Origin: Erinaceus europaeus
Taxonomy: Eukaryota > Chordata > Mammalia > Eulipotyphla > Erinaceidae
Length of the DNA stretch: 64,000 bases
Direction: 5' to 3'
Assembly (NCBI RefSeq): GCF_950295315.1
Contig: NC_080185.1
Span: 43,127,387 to 43,191,386, forward strand
Position 1 is the stretch's first letter, and every line of letters starts with the position of its first letter. Positions 20,585-32,239 of this stretch are shown here, piece by piece. A program made the position numbers and the translations under genes. The notes under the pieces were generated by a model. It was not told the DNA's origin. It worked only from the letters and a program-made list of their open reading frames with translations, and did no database searches.

Positions 20585-20936
20585 ATTGCTTGACTGATTT
20601 ATTGATTGATTTTTATTGCCACCAGGGCTAAGTGCCAGCACTATGAATCCACTCCTCCCAGTGGCCCTTTTTTCTTTTTGTTTAATTTGACAGGACAGAG
20701 AGAAATTGAGAGGGGAGAGGAGATAGAGAGGGAGAGAGATAGACACCTAATCCCTGCTTCACTGCTTGTGGAGACCACCCTGGAATTTTTTTATATGTAG
20801 TTATTTATTAATGAGAAAAAGAGAAAGGGGAGAATAAGGGCATCATTCTGGCACATGCAGTGCCAGGGCTCAAACTCAGGACCTTATGTTTGAGGATCCA
20901 GGGCTTTATCCACTGTACTATTTTCTGGGACTCAGT
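20585..20936 (-). mobile_element. Two antisense SINEs abutting
   Basis: 20585-20775 is a long-form SINE (module CCACCAGGGCTAAGTGCCAGC, then GACAGGACAGAGAGAAATTG). 20785-20936 is SINE-D-like (TATGTTTGAGGATCCAGGGC, TTTATCCACTGTACTA). Confidence 0.75.
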
Positions 20937-21164
20937 GGAATGACATTCTGATCACTAAATGAGGGAGGTTACTATCACCCTGGGGTAGATTTAGGGAGAG
21001 GAATTGAGGGTCAAAACTTACGTGAGAGTTGGGGAGGTATATGTGTGAGGTGCTGGATTGACTCAACAAAGACCAAAGAAGTGAGTGGCTGGTGGAGCCT
21101 TGCTTTGTTTGCTCAGTCTGTCTGCCTGTCTGTTAGTCAGTCTGTAATCCTGAGATACTGCACT

Positions 21165-21368
21165 AAAAGACCAGAGAGCAGCCAGGTGATAGTTTGCCTA
21201 GTCAAGCACATATGTGATCATGTGAAATGATCTGGGTTTGAGATCTTAACCACTACATGGGAGCAATTACATGGGGAAGCTTCCTAAACAGCAGAACAGT
21301 ATAGTGGTGTCTCTCCATATATCTCTTTTTCTTTCTGCCTCTGTTTCTCACCATCTTTTTTTTAAGTG
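21165..21368 (+). mobile_element. SINE-B, sense, diverged
   Basis: AGCCAGGTGATAGTTTGCC head, ACATGGGGAAGCTTCC, CT-rich tail. Confidence 0.65.
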
Positions 21369-21644
21369 CTGGAATGGGGTGAGCTGATGGCAGAGCACAG
21401 AGGTGCCTCTACCCTCCCCCTCTACCAAGAGCAGTGGTGGCTATAAGTTACAGATACAAATTGTGTGGATTCTTCCTCGGGGCTCAAGCCTGTACCCCCT
21501 TTGTTCTTATTAAATGATTCATCCACAGCTAGCATGATTAGAACCCCAGAACCTCCTGTGGTGTTCCCCCTCCACATTCCTTTTACAACACAGCCCAGAG
21601 GTTTTTTTTTTTTGTTTGTTTGTTTGTTTTGCCTTAGAAGCTCT

Positions 21645-21800
21645 ATCTGCTCTATCTGGTGAAATAGCTCACCTGGTAGTGTATCAGGCTTGCATGCCAA
21701 AGGTCCCCAGTTTGACACCTCCCCCCCTTGCCACATGTACTGAGTGGTGTTTGAGTTTGTTGCTGTCTAATGCTATCATATGTAGCAAATAAAAAGTAAG
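21645..21800 (+). mobile_element. SINE-E, sense
   Basis: ATAGCTCACCTGGTAGTGTA head, CCCAGTTTGACACCTCC, tail TAGCAAATAAAAAGTAAGG. Confidence 0.85.
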
Positions 21801-21824
21801 GTCTAAGGAAATCTTTTAAGGCAG

Positions 21825-21966
21825 GCAAAATAGCTCACTTGTATAGTGTGCTGCTTTGCCATAGGTTCAAGCTCACTGCATTGGAGGAAGCTTCAGTGCT
21901 ATGGTCTCCTCTCTCTCTCTCTCTCTCTCTCTCTGCCTCTATTTCTACTAAAAAGAAAAAAAAAGG
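21825..21966 (+). mobile_element. SINE-E, sense
   Basis: ATAGCTCACTTGTATAGTGT head, TGCATTGGAGGAAGCTTCAG, (CT)n, A-rich tail. Confidence 0.85.
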
Positions 21967-22814
21967 AAAACCCTAGACTCTGACTCCTCTCAGGTTCCCT
22001 GTCCCTGTCACTGTCCACGTGTGTCTCCTTGGTCATGGTACCCTAGGCCCCTTTCCCTACTCTGTCTCTCCCTACTATGTGGCACCCCCATTTCCTGCAT
22101 GACCAATGCCTCAGGCCCTTATGTCTGAGTCTCTATTTCTACCCACTCCCTTTCTGTGACCTACCCCAAATGAAGTCACCTCCAACCTGTATCTATGAGC
22201 AGAAGGGACCCAGGAATCTGAACGTGTTTGTCTTCTTTTATCACCCTTCAGTTAGGAAGGCTCTTCTCTCCCTCTCCTCCCATGAATGCTCTCCACTCTT
22301 GGGGGGGGGCCTGACTTTCTGATCCCCTCATATGCCCTGGCAACCAGATCCCTTTTCACTCCTCTTCAGCTCAGCTCAGCTCAACTCAGCTCAATTCTTG
22401 GGGGTGGGGGGTGTCAGCTCTGATTTCCCAGGTGCCTTTGCTCTTCAGGGCTTTAAGAGGAGGGGCCTGCCCCCCCAGTGGCCAGGAATGGAGTTCCTGG
22501 GATCCTCATATGAGATCCAGAGGCCTGAGGGTGGGTTGGCTAAGAAAGCATGGGGCATAAATGTGGGGGGGGGTGCTGGACTCTTCTGTGAGTTAAGGAA
22601 CCCAGTTGGTGTGAGGAGGGGCTGCACCCATCAAGTTTCAGGCCTTCATTCAGTGCCCTCCTATCCTTCTTTTCCCCCACCATTGAACTGAGGCTGACAA
22701 ACCCCCCACCCCCACACACAGAGGGAATAACTCACCCACCCACCCCTTTATAGCTTTTCATTATATTTCCCTAACCTCCCCCCTTCCCTTCTTCTTAGGA
22801 TCAGACAACAGAGA
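21967..22814. other. Repeat-poor 3' flank of the PNMA gene
   Basis: No interspersed repeats. Contains an imperfect AGCTC pentamer run (22367-22395) and several G runs. Frames here look accidental. Confidence 0.45.
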
Positions 22815-22838
22815 CATAAGCGTAGATGCTAGTATATA

Positions 22839-22844
22839 TTTATT
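22839..22844 (-). other. Distal poly(A) signal AATAAA
   Basis: AATAAA on minus, about 540 bases after the stop codon, followed at a usual distance by a GU-rich stretch (TGTCTCTGTTGTCTG). Best candidate for the main mRNA end. Confidence 0.6.
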
Positions 22845-22908
22845 GACATAGAAAGAAGCCCACAAGGTACACTGTTTGGTGAAAAAATACAGACTATAGA
22901 ACAGCACT

Positions 22909-22914
22909 TTTATT
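22909..22914 (-). other. Proximal poly(A) signal AATAAA
   Basis: Second AATAAA, 70 bases before the distal one, followed by AAGTGCTGTTC. Possible alternative end. Confidence 0.5.
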
Positions 22915-23383
22915 GGATCACTTGTCACATCGACCTATTATAGGGATACAGAGGAAGAGGGAAATATCTAGAAGGAACGGCCATCAAGGGGGTGGACACA
23001 GGGTATAGAAGGGTGGAGAGCTTATAGGGCAGTTGGTACTTCTTGTCTTCTGGGTTGCTGCAAGATTTCACAATGGATGGAACCACGGTCACGCAGAGAG
23101 TAAAGCTACTGAGGAAACAACTGGACGCGCACGGGAAACAGAAGCATTGAATTGGCAGGACAAGTTGGGGAGTGAGGACAGGAGCAACTCCACTTCTCAC
23201 CACTGTGCTGGTATCAGAGACCCTTTCTCCTCCATTTCCCTCCCTCCCACCCTCCCCAGAAAAGCCGCTTTGGGGATTAAATCATGCAATTCTCAGAGGA
23301 CCTCCCCCAGTTTGCCCATTGCTGGATTAAACAGAGATTGGGGCTCATTTAAAGCTGGGGGATGGGTAGCACCTCACTGTGAC

Positions 23384-24649
<1,266 letters not shown>

Positions 24650-25072
24650 CTAATCTGCAGATGTCTTTCTGCTGCGATCCTGCAGAGCCTGGAAAAAAAG
24701 ACAGAGAAGTAGGGGCGGAGGAGAGGTTACTGACTGGAGCACGATGCTAAGTGCTCCCCCCCCCCCAACTAACAACCCCCTTTAGGTGACTGTCAGTCTC
24801 AGGGAGGGGGCGGGGTCCCCTGTGTCAATGGCCACCTTGCGCCGCCCCTCCCACCCCGCCCCTAGCGCCGTTCTTTCTGGAGTGGTGACAACTGTTGCTT
24901 GTCAGTGTGATCCAGTGCGTACAAGCTAACGGGGCAGAGCATGGGGTACTGGGATCATTAGCTTCAGGGACTCGGGCCTCAAAGCCGCTGTCCCTTTGCA
25001 ATTGTGTCTCCCCACCCCACCGCCCTCATCAATCCCACCCCATCCCCGTCCTGATATTCCTCCGATTCTTAC

Positions 25073-25128
25073 AAGAGCTCAGGAAATAGAATGTCCTGAT
25101 TTCACTTCCAACCTCTGCAACCTGTGGC
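25073..25128 (-). other. ZCCHC12: Candidate non-coding exon 3
   Basis: 56 bases between an excellent 3' splice site (minus: TTTTTTTTCCCCCATCCAG) and a consensus 5' splice site (CTT/GTAAGA). No ATG reading into the protein. Inferred from signals only. Confidence 0.5.
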
Positions 25129-25388
25129 CTGGATGGGGGAAAAAAAAAGTGAGGGAGAGGGCTCTGTCTATTGGGGGTCGCTGATCTAAGACCTCAAGGC
25201 GCCAGGGATGTGTCGCAGCGGGGGTCAGGGCGGGGAAGGGAAGGGGGAGGGCGTCTGAAGCAGCCTCAGTCCTGGGTCCTGCTCTGTCCCCACCTTCCCA
25301 CCCGCCCCTCGCCTCCCTCCCCCACAGTCGCCTCCTGCACCCCCCTCGATGTCTCCACTGTAGCCACACCGAAAATTTCCGGTCCTAC

Positions 25389-25515
25389 CTTCTGAATGCA
25401 AGCCAAAATGACCCCCGTCGTTACGTGTCCCCCCCCCCACCCTGAAAAGGGTCGGCCTACCAGCTCCGCAGTCAGGCGCACAGAAATCAAGTTGGAATTC
25501 CTCTCCAAGGGCCTC
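25389..25515 (-). other. ZCCHC12: Candidate non-coding exon 2
   Basis: 127 bases between CTTCCTTCTCCCCTGCGACAG (21 with AG; acceptor AG at 25517-25516) and a good donor AAG/GTAGGA (GT at 25388-25387), both on minus. Confidence 0.5.
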
Positions 25516-25677
25516 CTGTCGCAGGGGAGAAGGAAGGGGAGTTGGGCCCCACACACCCACACACGCCTCCCCACCAAGAGGGAAGAGATGCAAACGGGGT
25601 CTGAGGGAGACAGCTAGCGACTCCCACTCATTCCGCTATCCCTTGCCCATCCCAGAAAATGCCACCCTCCAACTAAT

Positions 25678-25678
<1 letters not shown>

Positions 25679-25725
<47 letters not shown>
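25679..25725. repeat. (AAT)n microsatellite in inferred intron 1
   Basis: About 15 AAT units, 160 bases downstream of the inferred exon 1 donor in transcription sense. Confidence 0.95.
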
Positions 25726-25884
25726 GCCAGGCAAATCCTACATATTTGGCTATCCGGAGTGCTGCTTCCCAAGCCTCGCAGTGTTAAGTCCCCTAAGCAG
25801 GGAGCCGCCCAGAACTGCTGGGGCCTCCCCATTACCAGCCCTCCTCTCCTGCGCCGCTAAATCGCAGCCACCTCGTTTGTCACC

Positions 25885-26083
25885 TACGTTCTGTCTGGTG
25901 GCCTGCGGACTGTCCTCCGCCGATGGCAGCTGAGGCTGCTTCCTTCTGGTCCCCGAGGAGCTGCGGGGAGAAAAGGGATGCCTCCGGGGCTGCAGCACCA
26001 GTTGGGGCTGCAGACCCGAACCGCTTGGCGCAGGCCACCCAACCACCAGAGGAAGGGGAGGGGGGAGCCGAGATGGAGCTGCG
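25885..26083 (-). other. ZCCHC12: Candidate first exon (5'UTR)
   Basis: GC-rich block starting about 28 bases after the TATA-like box and ending at candidate donors near 25887-25882 (minus: AAC/GTAGGTGA or TAG/GTGACA). The exact start and donor cannot be fixed from sequence. Confidence 0.45.
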
Positions 26084-26094
26084 CGGTTCCCACG

Positions 26095-26225
26095 GCAGCG
26101 GCGGTGGCTTTTATCCTCAGCCCTTAGAGACAAAAGAGGGTGACGAGTCGGCCCGCCAGCCAATGAACGGGGTGCGGGGGCGGGCTCCCCGCGCAGCCTC
26201 GGGGCCCATGCAAATTATGTGCGGG
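26095..26225 (-). promoter_or_regulatory. ZCCHC12: Promoter of the PNMA7-type gene
   Basis: In gene orientation (minus) a TATA-like GATAAAAG (26108-26115) lies downstream of an inverted CCAAT (26160-26164, plus) and a perfect octamer ATGCAAAT (26208-26215, plus; the site of POU/Oct factors). The surrounding DNA to 24.8 kb is GC- and CpG-rich. A POU octamer fits neural expression known for the family. No reporter or TSS evidence is available here. Confidence 0.6.
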
Positions 26226-26229
26226 GCTG

Positions 26230-26547
26230 AAGAAGGAGGGCGGCGGGGGATGGAGGGGGAGACAGAGCTCCAGGTCCCTGCGGCTGCTTGCAACAACTGG
26301 TGGAGTTGAACACAAGTCCCTCTCTGTCTTCTTGTTCTCATCCCCGGGCTCCGAAGCTGGGTGCGTTGTATACAAGGCGGAATGGAAACTGAGCAAATAA
26401 TATAAGTCTTTCACCATCACGGGGTGGGTTGCATTTAGGCTTTCTTCATACAAATAAGACTCACACTGACTTCTCTGGTACTGCGAAAGGAGTCGCAGTG
26501 TATCCATTTTACAATGAGAGCACTTAAGCACCGATATTTTTAATTTA
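26230..26547. other. Repeat-free upstream flank of the promoter
   Basis: Single-copy appearance; may carry upstream regulatory DNA, but no motif is distinctive. Confidence 0.35.
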
Positions 26548-26741
26548 TTAAAATTTATATATTTTTATGTAATTTGCTAGGGCAGAGAGGAATTGAGAGG
26601 GGAATGGAAGACAGAAAGACATCTGCAGAACAGCTTCCCTGCTTGAGAAGCTTTCCCTCTGTAGGTAGGACTGAGGGCTTGAACCCGGGTTCTTGCCCAG
26701 GGTAACAAGTGCGCTCTATCTGGTGCACCACCACCGACCCC
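26548..26741 (-). mobile_element. SINE-B, antisense
   Basis: GCTAGGGCAGAGAGGAATTG, GGGCTTGAACCCGGGTTC, TCTGGTGCACCACCACCGAC. First repeat upstream of the gene. Confidence 0.88.
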
Positions 26742-26925
26742 CCCTTTTTAATGGAGAGCGACAGAGAGAAAAGAGATATCGCAGTACCACTCCACTGCTT
26801 GTGAACCTCCGCTCCCCCATCCCCCCCCCAGCTGGCATTCACATATGGTTATCAGGGCTGGAACCAGGGTCCTTGAACTTGGTGCTTTGTGCGCTCTACC
26901 CAGTGAGCCACCTACCCACCCCGCA
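26742..26925 (-). mobile_element. SINE variant, antisense
   Basis: AATGGAGAGCGACAGAGAG, GGGCTGGAACCAGGGTCC, GCGCTCTACCCAGTGAGCC. Head resembles SINE-D/E more than SINE-B. Confidence 0.7.
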
Positions 26926-27114
26926 CAGATTTTTAACTAATGTTAACTGATATATGGGTGCAAAGCTGGTTCCATCAGTGTCATTTTAGGGAGCTTGTTA
27001 AAAGAAATGTAGGTTACTAGGCCAGTGTCCCCTGGTGGGGGAAGGAGGGTGTGTCCCCTGGTGGGGGAAGTAGGGTCTGATTTACTAGGTCTAGAACTTA
27101 GCATGATTTTGCAT

Positions 27115-27342
27115 TTTAAAATATTTATTTATGTTTTGGATACAACAGAGAAATTAGGAATGGGGAGAGAGACAGAGAGGGAAGGAGGGAGGGAGGGAGA
27201 GAGAGAGAGAGAGAGACCTGCAGACCTGCTTCACCTCTCATGAAGCTTCCCCCACCTGCAGCTGAAGAGCTGGGATTTGAAACCAGGTCCTTGTGCATGG
27301 TGACACATGTGCTCAAACAGGTGCTCTGCCATCTAGCCTGAG
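27115..27342 (-). mobile_element. SINE-B, antisense, with (GGGA)n/(GA)n
   Basis: Body CACCTGCAGCTGAAGAGCTG and GTCCTTGTGCATGGTGACAC; internal purine expansion at 27178-27215. Confidence 0.82.
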
Positions 27343-27388
27343 CTGAATTTTGAACCAGTGTTGCATATGCTGTGAGGTGCAGAGAAGA

Positions 27389-27427
27389 GAATGAATGAAT
27401 GAATGAATGAATGGATGAATGGATGGA
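27389..27427. repeat. (GAAT)n microsatellite
   Basis: GAATGAATGAATGAAT run drifting into GGATGGAT. Confidence 0.92.
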
Positions 27428-27599
27428 CTTGCCCCAAGTATCTGTAATCTTTCATGAAGTACAACTTCAGAGCAGAGATTGTAGCTTGAGAATCCAGGAT
27501 CTTCCTGGAACTGCACTTGAGATTTGTTTTATTCTGCAGAGGCTGAAAACCAAACATATCAAGTCTTCATCCCTGGAAATTAACCCTAAAATGTAAATG

Positions 27600-27762
27600 C
27601 TTCAGGCAGTGAACTAGCTCACTTGATAGTATGCTATTTGTCATATGCACAACTTGGGTTTGAGCCCAGGCCCTTATCACATTGGAAGAAACTTTAGTGC
27701 TCCTCCCCCCCCTCTCTCTGCATCTGTTTCTTTTTTTCTTTTTTTCAAAAAAAGATCTAAAA
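27600..27762 (+). mobile_element. SINE-E, sense
   Basis: ACTAGCTCACTTGATAGTAT head, TTTGAGCCCAGGCCC, ATTGGAAGAAACTTTAGTGC. Confidence 0.82.
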
Positions 27763-27769
27763 CTTTCTA

Positions 27770-28290
27770 TATTTCAAAGGAATCATCTAAGTAAATAGGA
27801 GAAGGATGAATAGCAGATGATCTCACTCATACGTGGAACTTAAGAAACAAAAGGGGCTGGGTGATGGTGCACCCAGTCAGGTGTTTATGTTACAGTGCAC
27901 AAGGTCCCAGGTTCAAGCCTCCATTCCCACCCGCAGGGGGAAAGCTTCTTGATGAAGCAGTGCTGCAGGTGTCTGTCTGTCTCTCCCTGTCTATCTCCCC
28001 CTTTCTTCTGAATATTGTTCTGTCTCTCTCCAAAATAAATAAATAAATTGATCATACCCTGTGAAACTTGAACTAACTGTGGTCTAGTACAGCTGATATA
28101 ACTGGGGGGAGTGCATGGAAGAGGGGGCCAAGAGGGCATTGGGGATCCAGCATGTGATGGTGGAGGAAAGCTTCCATTGGCGGTGGAAGTGGTGTGCAAA
28201 CACCTATCATGGGAAGATAAGAAACTGTACCTATGTATTAACAACTGTTTGTAAACCATTATTCTTCCCAGTGAAGTGATTATTACAAAA
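27770..28290 (+). mobile_element. L1 3'UTR remnant, sense, with nested SINE-B
   Basis: GCAGATGATCTCACTCATAC precedes and GTGGAAGTGGTGTGCAAACACC follows the SINE-B; matches the 3' end of an old L1. Confidence 0.7.
27853..28055 (+). mobile_element. SINE-B, sense
   Basis: GGGCTGGGTGATGGTGCACC head, GTCCCAGGTTCAAGCCTCC, CCAAAATAAATAAATAAATT tail. Confidence 0.9.
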
Positions 28291-28294
28291 AGAC

Positions 28295-28745
28295 AAAGTT
28301 TCTTTGTGGATGTCCTTAAGTTAAAGGGATTTTGATGTGAGAACGTTAGCCTGCATTACCTAGGTGAGGCCTACATCCAATCACGAGTGTCCTTATTGAA
28401 AGAGGGAAAACTGAGTGGGGATAACAGCGTAATGGTTCTGCAAAAGACCTGAGACTCTGAGGTTCCAGGTTCAATTCCCAGAACCACCATCCATAAGTCA
28501 GAGCTGAGCAGTGAGTGCTCTGGTGCCTCTTTCTCCCTCATTAAAAAGTAAAAAAGAGGAGAAACTGGTTTATACAGAGGCTGAGATTGAGTGAAGCAGC
28601 TACAAGTAAAGAAATGCTGGCAGCTATTGAATACTGGAAGAGGCCCAGAGAGACTGACATTAAATTGGTCACAAGAACTATGGGAGAATAGATTTCTCTT
28701 GTGTTAAACCACCAGATTTTAGCAAAGTCAAAGGAAATGAATACA
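28295..28745 (+). mobile_element. Ancient interspersed repeat split by SINE-C
   Basis: 'GAGGCCTACATCCAATCACG, TGTCCTTATTGAAAGAG' and, after the SINE-C, 'TCTCTTGTGTTAAACCACCAG' recall a common old mammalian repeat with a 'TTTCTGTTGTTTAAGCCACC' end. Family not assigned; a relative lies in the other orientation at 30.48-31.04 kb. Confidence 0.4.
28403..28555 (+). mobile_element. SINE-C, sense
   Basis: GGATAACAGCGTAATGGTTC head, CAGGTTCAATTCCCAGAACC, CCCTCATTAAAAAGT tail. Confidence 0.85.
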
Positions 28746-28799
28746 AACTCTGTCCTTTTTTTGAGTCCATATATTTGGGGGCGGGGTGGGGTGGGATGG

Positions 28800-28937
28800 G
28801 AAGTGAGAGAAAGAGGCACAGGCCAGAGCATTACTTAGCTCTGGCTTATGGTGGTGCTGAGGGTTGAACCTTGGACCTTGGAACCTCAGGCATAAAATTC
28901 TTTTTGCAGAACCATCATGCTATCTTCCTTCCTCAAA
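28800..28937 (-). mobile_element. SINE-C, antisense
   Basis: GAGCATTACTTAGCTCTGGC, TGCTGAGGGTTGAACC, GCAGAACCATCATGCTATCT. Confidence 0.85.
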
Positions 28938-29294
28938 TTGTACTTGTGGAAGATGTATGAGAAATTAAGCAGATTTTTTTTCCTTGTGTATTGCTTTAAC
29001 CCAGTTTTTCTCGTGTAGTGCTTTGCCATTAGTGATGAGCTTTATTTTAAGATGTGGGGATATAGTTTCAGACCTACTTGTGTGTTTAAGACCCAGGGTC
29101 AAAAATCACCATCACATTGAAAATTCCTCTCTACCTATGCCTTCTATCTCCTCCCCACCCTCTCCAAGAACCACCATGATTTTTCCAGAGTTTATGAGTT
29201 AGTTTTCTGATGCTTAATTTTTGAAACTTTGTTTACTTTATTTCTTCATATTCCACATATGAATGGAACCATTCAGTAATTATCATCTTAAGAT

Positions 29295-29492
29295 TTTTTT
29301 AAAATAATTTTTTGACAAGACAGAGGAATTGAAAGGGGAAGGGGGAGATAAGGAGGGAGAAACAGAGAGACATCTGCAGCACTGTTTCACTGCTTGTGAA
29401 GCTTCCCCCTGCAGGTGGGGATGGGGGACTTGAGCTTAGGTCGTTGTGTATGGTAACGTGTGGACTCATGGGTTCACCACCACCAGGCCCCC
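29295..29492 (-). mobile_element. SINE-B, antisense
   Basis: TGACAAGACAGAGGAATTG, TTCCCCCTGCAGGTGGGGAT, TTCACCACCACCAGGCCCCC. Confidence 0.88.
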
Positions 29493-29696
29493 AGTAACTG
29501 TCTTTCATGTCCTTCCTTATTTCACATCATGTAATTGAGTTCCATCCATTTTTTTATCCCCAAAGAGCTAACAGCATCTCTTTTAACAGCAGAATAGTAC
29601 TCTGTTGAGTATCTATCCCACAGTATCTTCTTTATCCAGTCATCTGTTGGTAGGCATTTATGTTGATTCCATGTTTTGGCTATTTGACAATTTCTT

Positions 29697-30071
29697 TCTT
29701 TTCTTTTCTTTATTTTTTTCTTTCTTTTTTTTTTTTTTCTTTTTTGCCTCCAGGATTATTGCTGGGGCTTGGTGCCTGCACTATGAATCCACTGCTCCTG
29801 GAGGCCATTTTTTCCCTTTTGTTGCCCTTGTTATTTATTGTTGTTATTGTTATTATTATTGCTGTCGTTGTTGTTGGATAGAACAGAGAGAAATCGAGAG
29901 AAGAGGGGGACACCGAGGGGAAGAGAGAAAGTTAGACACCTGCAGACCTTCTTCAGCACTTGTGAAACATCCCCTCCTGCAGGTGGGGAGCTCAGGCTCA
30001 AACTGGGATCCTTATGCTGGTCCTTGAACCTTGTGCCATGTACGCTTAACCCAGAGGTATCACCTGGCTCC
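29697..30071 (-). mobile_element. SINE-A long form, antisense, nested in L1
   Basis: 3' module (TGCCTCCAGGATTATTGCTG), body (GTTGTTGTTGGATAGAACAG) and head (GTACGCTTAACCCAGAGG). TSD TATTTGACAATTTCTT (29681-29696) / TATTTGGCAATTTCTT (30072-30087). Confidence 0.92.
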
Positions 30072-30199
30072 TATTTGGCAATTTCTTTGTGTAATTTCAT
30101 TAGGATAAACTTTAAATTTCTTTTAGGATGAGCTGTAATTTCTTTGGGATAAATGCCTAGAAGTAGCATTGCAGGACCATACGGTATTGCCACTTCTGC

Positions 30200-30480
30200 T
30201 TACTTACTTGCTTTTAGAAATCACCATGCAGTTAACAATTGGACCAGACCTCTGAACCACAACTCTCCGCTTCTGCTGCAGCTCCTCCATTTCTTGACTC
30301 AAGGACAGGTTGCTAGGTTACCTTCTATGAGCTCTTGAAGGGACCTCTTTTCTGCTGGATTTGGCCCCAGAGAAGGAACGGCTCCATGGAAACAGCATGC
30401 AGGACCATCCTGAGGAATACTCCATCTTGCCAGGGGCTCCATGCAGTAGTCAAAACATGAGACTGTCAAAACAAAATAGT
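30200..30480. other. Unassigned DNA
   Basis: No repeat or coding frame recognised. Confidence 0.35.
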
Positions 30481-31045
30481 GACTGGGTATTTTAAACAAC
30501 AGGTATTTATTTCCTCTTAGTTCTGAAGGGGGTTAAAATCTAACAGAAAGGTTTCAAAGAACTGGTTTCTCCTGAGGGCTCTCTCCTTGGCTTGCTGATG
30601 GCTGCCTTCTTGCTGCCTCCGTATGGGGTTGGCTCTCTGTGTGTACCTGCCCCAGCTGTTTGAAATTTCCTCTTCCTATAAGAATGCCAGTCAGATTTGG
30701 ATTAGGGCTAACTCAAACAACCTTATTTCAGTGTGGTCACCTCTTTAAAAAGTCCTATTGCCAAGGGGGCCAGGCAGTGGTGCACCTGATTAAGTGCACA
30801 CATTACAGTGTGTAAGGACCCAGGTTCAAGCCCCTGGCCTCCACCTGCTGGGAGAAGCTACATGAGTGGAGAAGTAGGGTTGAAGTTGTCTCTCTGTCTC
30901 TTTCCCTCTATATCTCTCCCTCCCCATTCAATTTCTCTCTGTCTCTATTCAATAATAAATAAAATTTCAAAAACTGAAAATAAAAAGCCCTATCACCAAA
31001 TATAGTCTCATTGGGGGTGATGAGTTCTACTTCCATATGAACTGG
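30480..31045 (-). mobile_element. Ancient interspersed repeat, split by SINE-B
   Basis: TTTTAAACAACAGGTATTTAT, CTCTCCTTGGCTTGCTGATGG, TTGGATTAGGGCTAACTC and, after the SINE, CACCAAATATAGTCTCATTG follow the order of a common old mammalian repeat. Family not assigned. Confidence 0.5.
30768..30985 (+). mobile_element. SINE-B, sense
   Basis: GGCCAGGCAGTGGTGCACCT head, CAATTTCTCTCTGTCTCTAT, AATAATAAATAAAATTTC tail. Imperfect TSD AAAAAGTCCTATTGCCA / AAAAAGCCCTATCACCA. Confidence 0.92.
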
Positions 31046-31555
31046 GTAAGGGAGGAGGAATAGTCAGTCTCCATTGCTATTTTCCATTTTAGTTCTGGAA
31101 AAGTATATCTTCTGCCCCAAGTACAGAGTGTGTCTAGGAAGTGCCCATGGGGCTTTGTAGTGTCTGGGTGATGGTGGCACGCCAAGTACAAATGGACTAG
31201 CTGTGTGCACAGGTGCTGCTGGTACTTGTGCTTGGCTGTTAACACTTGAGAGCAAGTGCGCAAATTGGATGGCCTTTGTCAGCTGGTGGGCTTCAAGGTA
31301 CTTCCCCTACTTCTTTCTGGTATTTGCTTTCCAACCCCAGTGTTTCCCATTCCTTGCAAGAGACAAACCAGATTGGGAGACAAAGTGTGTTACATCTCTC
31401 AGGACCGGGTCCTGTCTCTTGGGGATAGAACAGTGGTGGAGGCAGAAGGCAGGCAGGTTTCTCACTGTGCGGAACACCAGGATGATGCTGGAAGAAGGTT
31501 TTGGGATGCGTTCATACTCTTCCTTGGTCCCTCAGTTCTTTTTTTTTTTCTTTTA
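31046..31555. other. Unassigned, apparently single-copy DNA
   Basis: Overlapping plus-strand frames up to about 120 codons exist but show no family features and end in downstream repeats. Confidence 0.4.
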
Positions 31556-31793
31556 AATACATATTACTTGTTTTATTTATTATTATTATTTATTTATTGT
31601 ATAGAGACAGAGAGATCTTGAGAGGAGGAGGGAGGAAGGGAGGGGGAGATATAGAGAGACAGAGAGAGACACCTGCAGCACGGTTTCATCATTTGCTTTC
31701 CCTGTACAGATTTGGGGACCAAAGGCTTGAACCCAGACTTTGAACATTGTAACATGTGTGTTCAATCAGGAGTGCCATCACCTGGACCTTCTT
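31556..31793 (-). mobile_element. SINE-B, antisense
   Basis: GTATAGAGACAGAGAGATCTTG, CACCTGCAGCACGGTTTC, AGTGCCATCACCTGGACC. Confidence 0.85.
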
Positions 31794-31799
31794 CCTTCT

Positions 31800-31805
31800 A
31801 TTTTA

Positions 31806-31861
<56 letters not shown>

Positions 31862-31984
31862 CAAAGAAAAAGACCAGAGTTCTGTGTTATGGTGGTTTGG
31901 GAGACTGATCCTGGGACTTTGGAGGTTCAGGCATGAAAGTCTTTATGCATCATCATTGTGTTATGTCGCCTGCCCAGACTCCCT
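31800..31984 (-). mobile_element. SINE-C, antisense, with (GA)n at 31810-31859
   Basis: About 25 GA units, then GATCCTGGGACTTTGGAGG and CATCATCATTGTGTTATG. Confidence 0.78.
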
Positions 31985-32018
31985 GGTTCTATGCTGTCTG
32001 GCCCTGACCTCTAATCAG

Positions 32019-32238
32019 CTTTTTTCTTTCTTATCCTTCTCTTCCTCCTCCTTTCCCCCTCCCTTCTTCTTCTTCTTTCTCCTTCTCCTTCTTCTTCTTC
32101 TCCTTCTCCTTCTCCTTCTCCTTCTCCTTCTCCTTCTTCTTCTTCTTCTTCTTCTTCTTCTTCTTCTTCTTCTTCTTCTTCTTCTTCTTCTTCTTTCTCC
32201 TTCTCCTTCTCCTTCTTTTTCTTCATCTTCTTGCTTCA
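32019..32238. repeat. Polypyrimidine tract (CTT)n(CCTTCT)n
   Basis: About 200 bases of nearly pure C/T, including roughly 27 CTT units; capable of triplex (H-DNA) structure. Poly-Leu/Glu/Arg 'proteins' from it are artefacts. Confidence 0.97.
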
Positions 32239-32239
32239 T

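Larger units (their letters stand above)
29190..30215 (-). mobile_element. Old L1 ORF2 region, antisense, with two nested SINEs
   Basis: GTACTCTGTTGAGTATCTATCC, TTCTTTATCCAGTCATCTGT, later TTTGGGATAAATGCCTAGAAG: antisense of the ORF2 C-terminal coding region. Confidence 0.78.
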
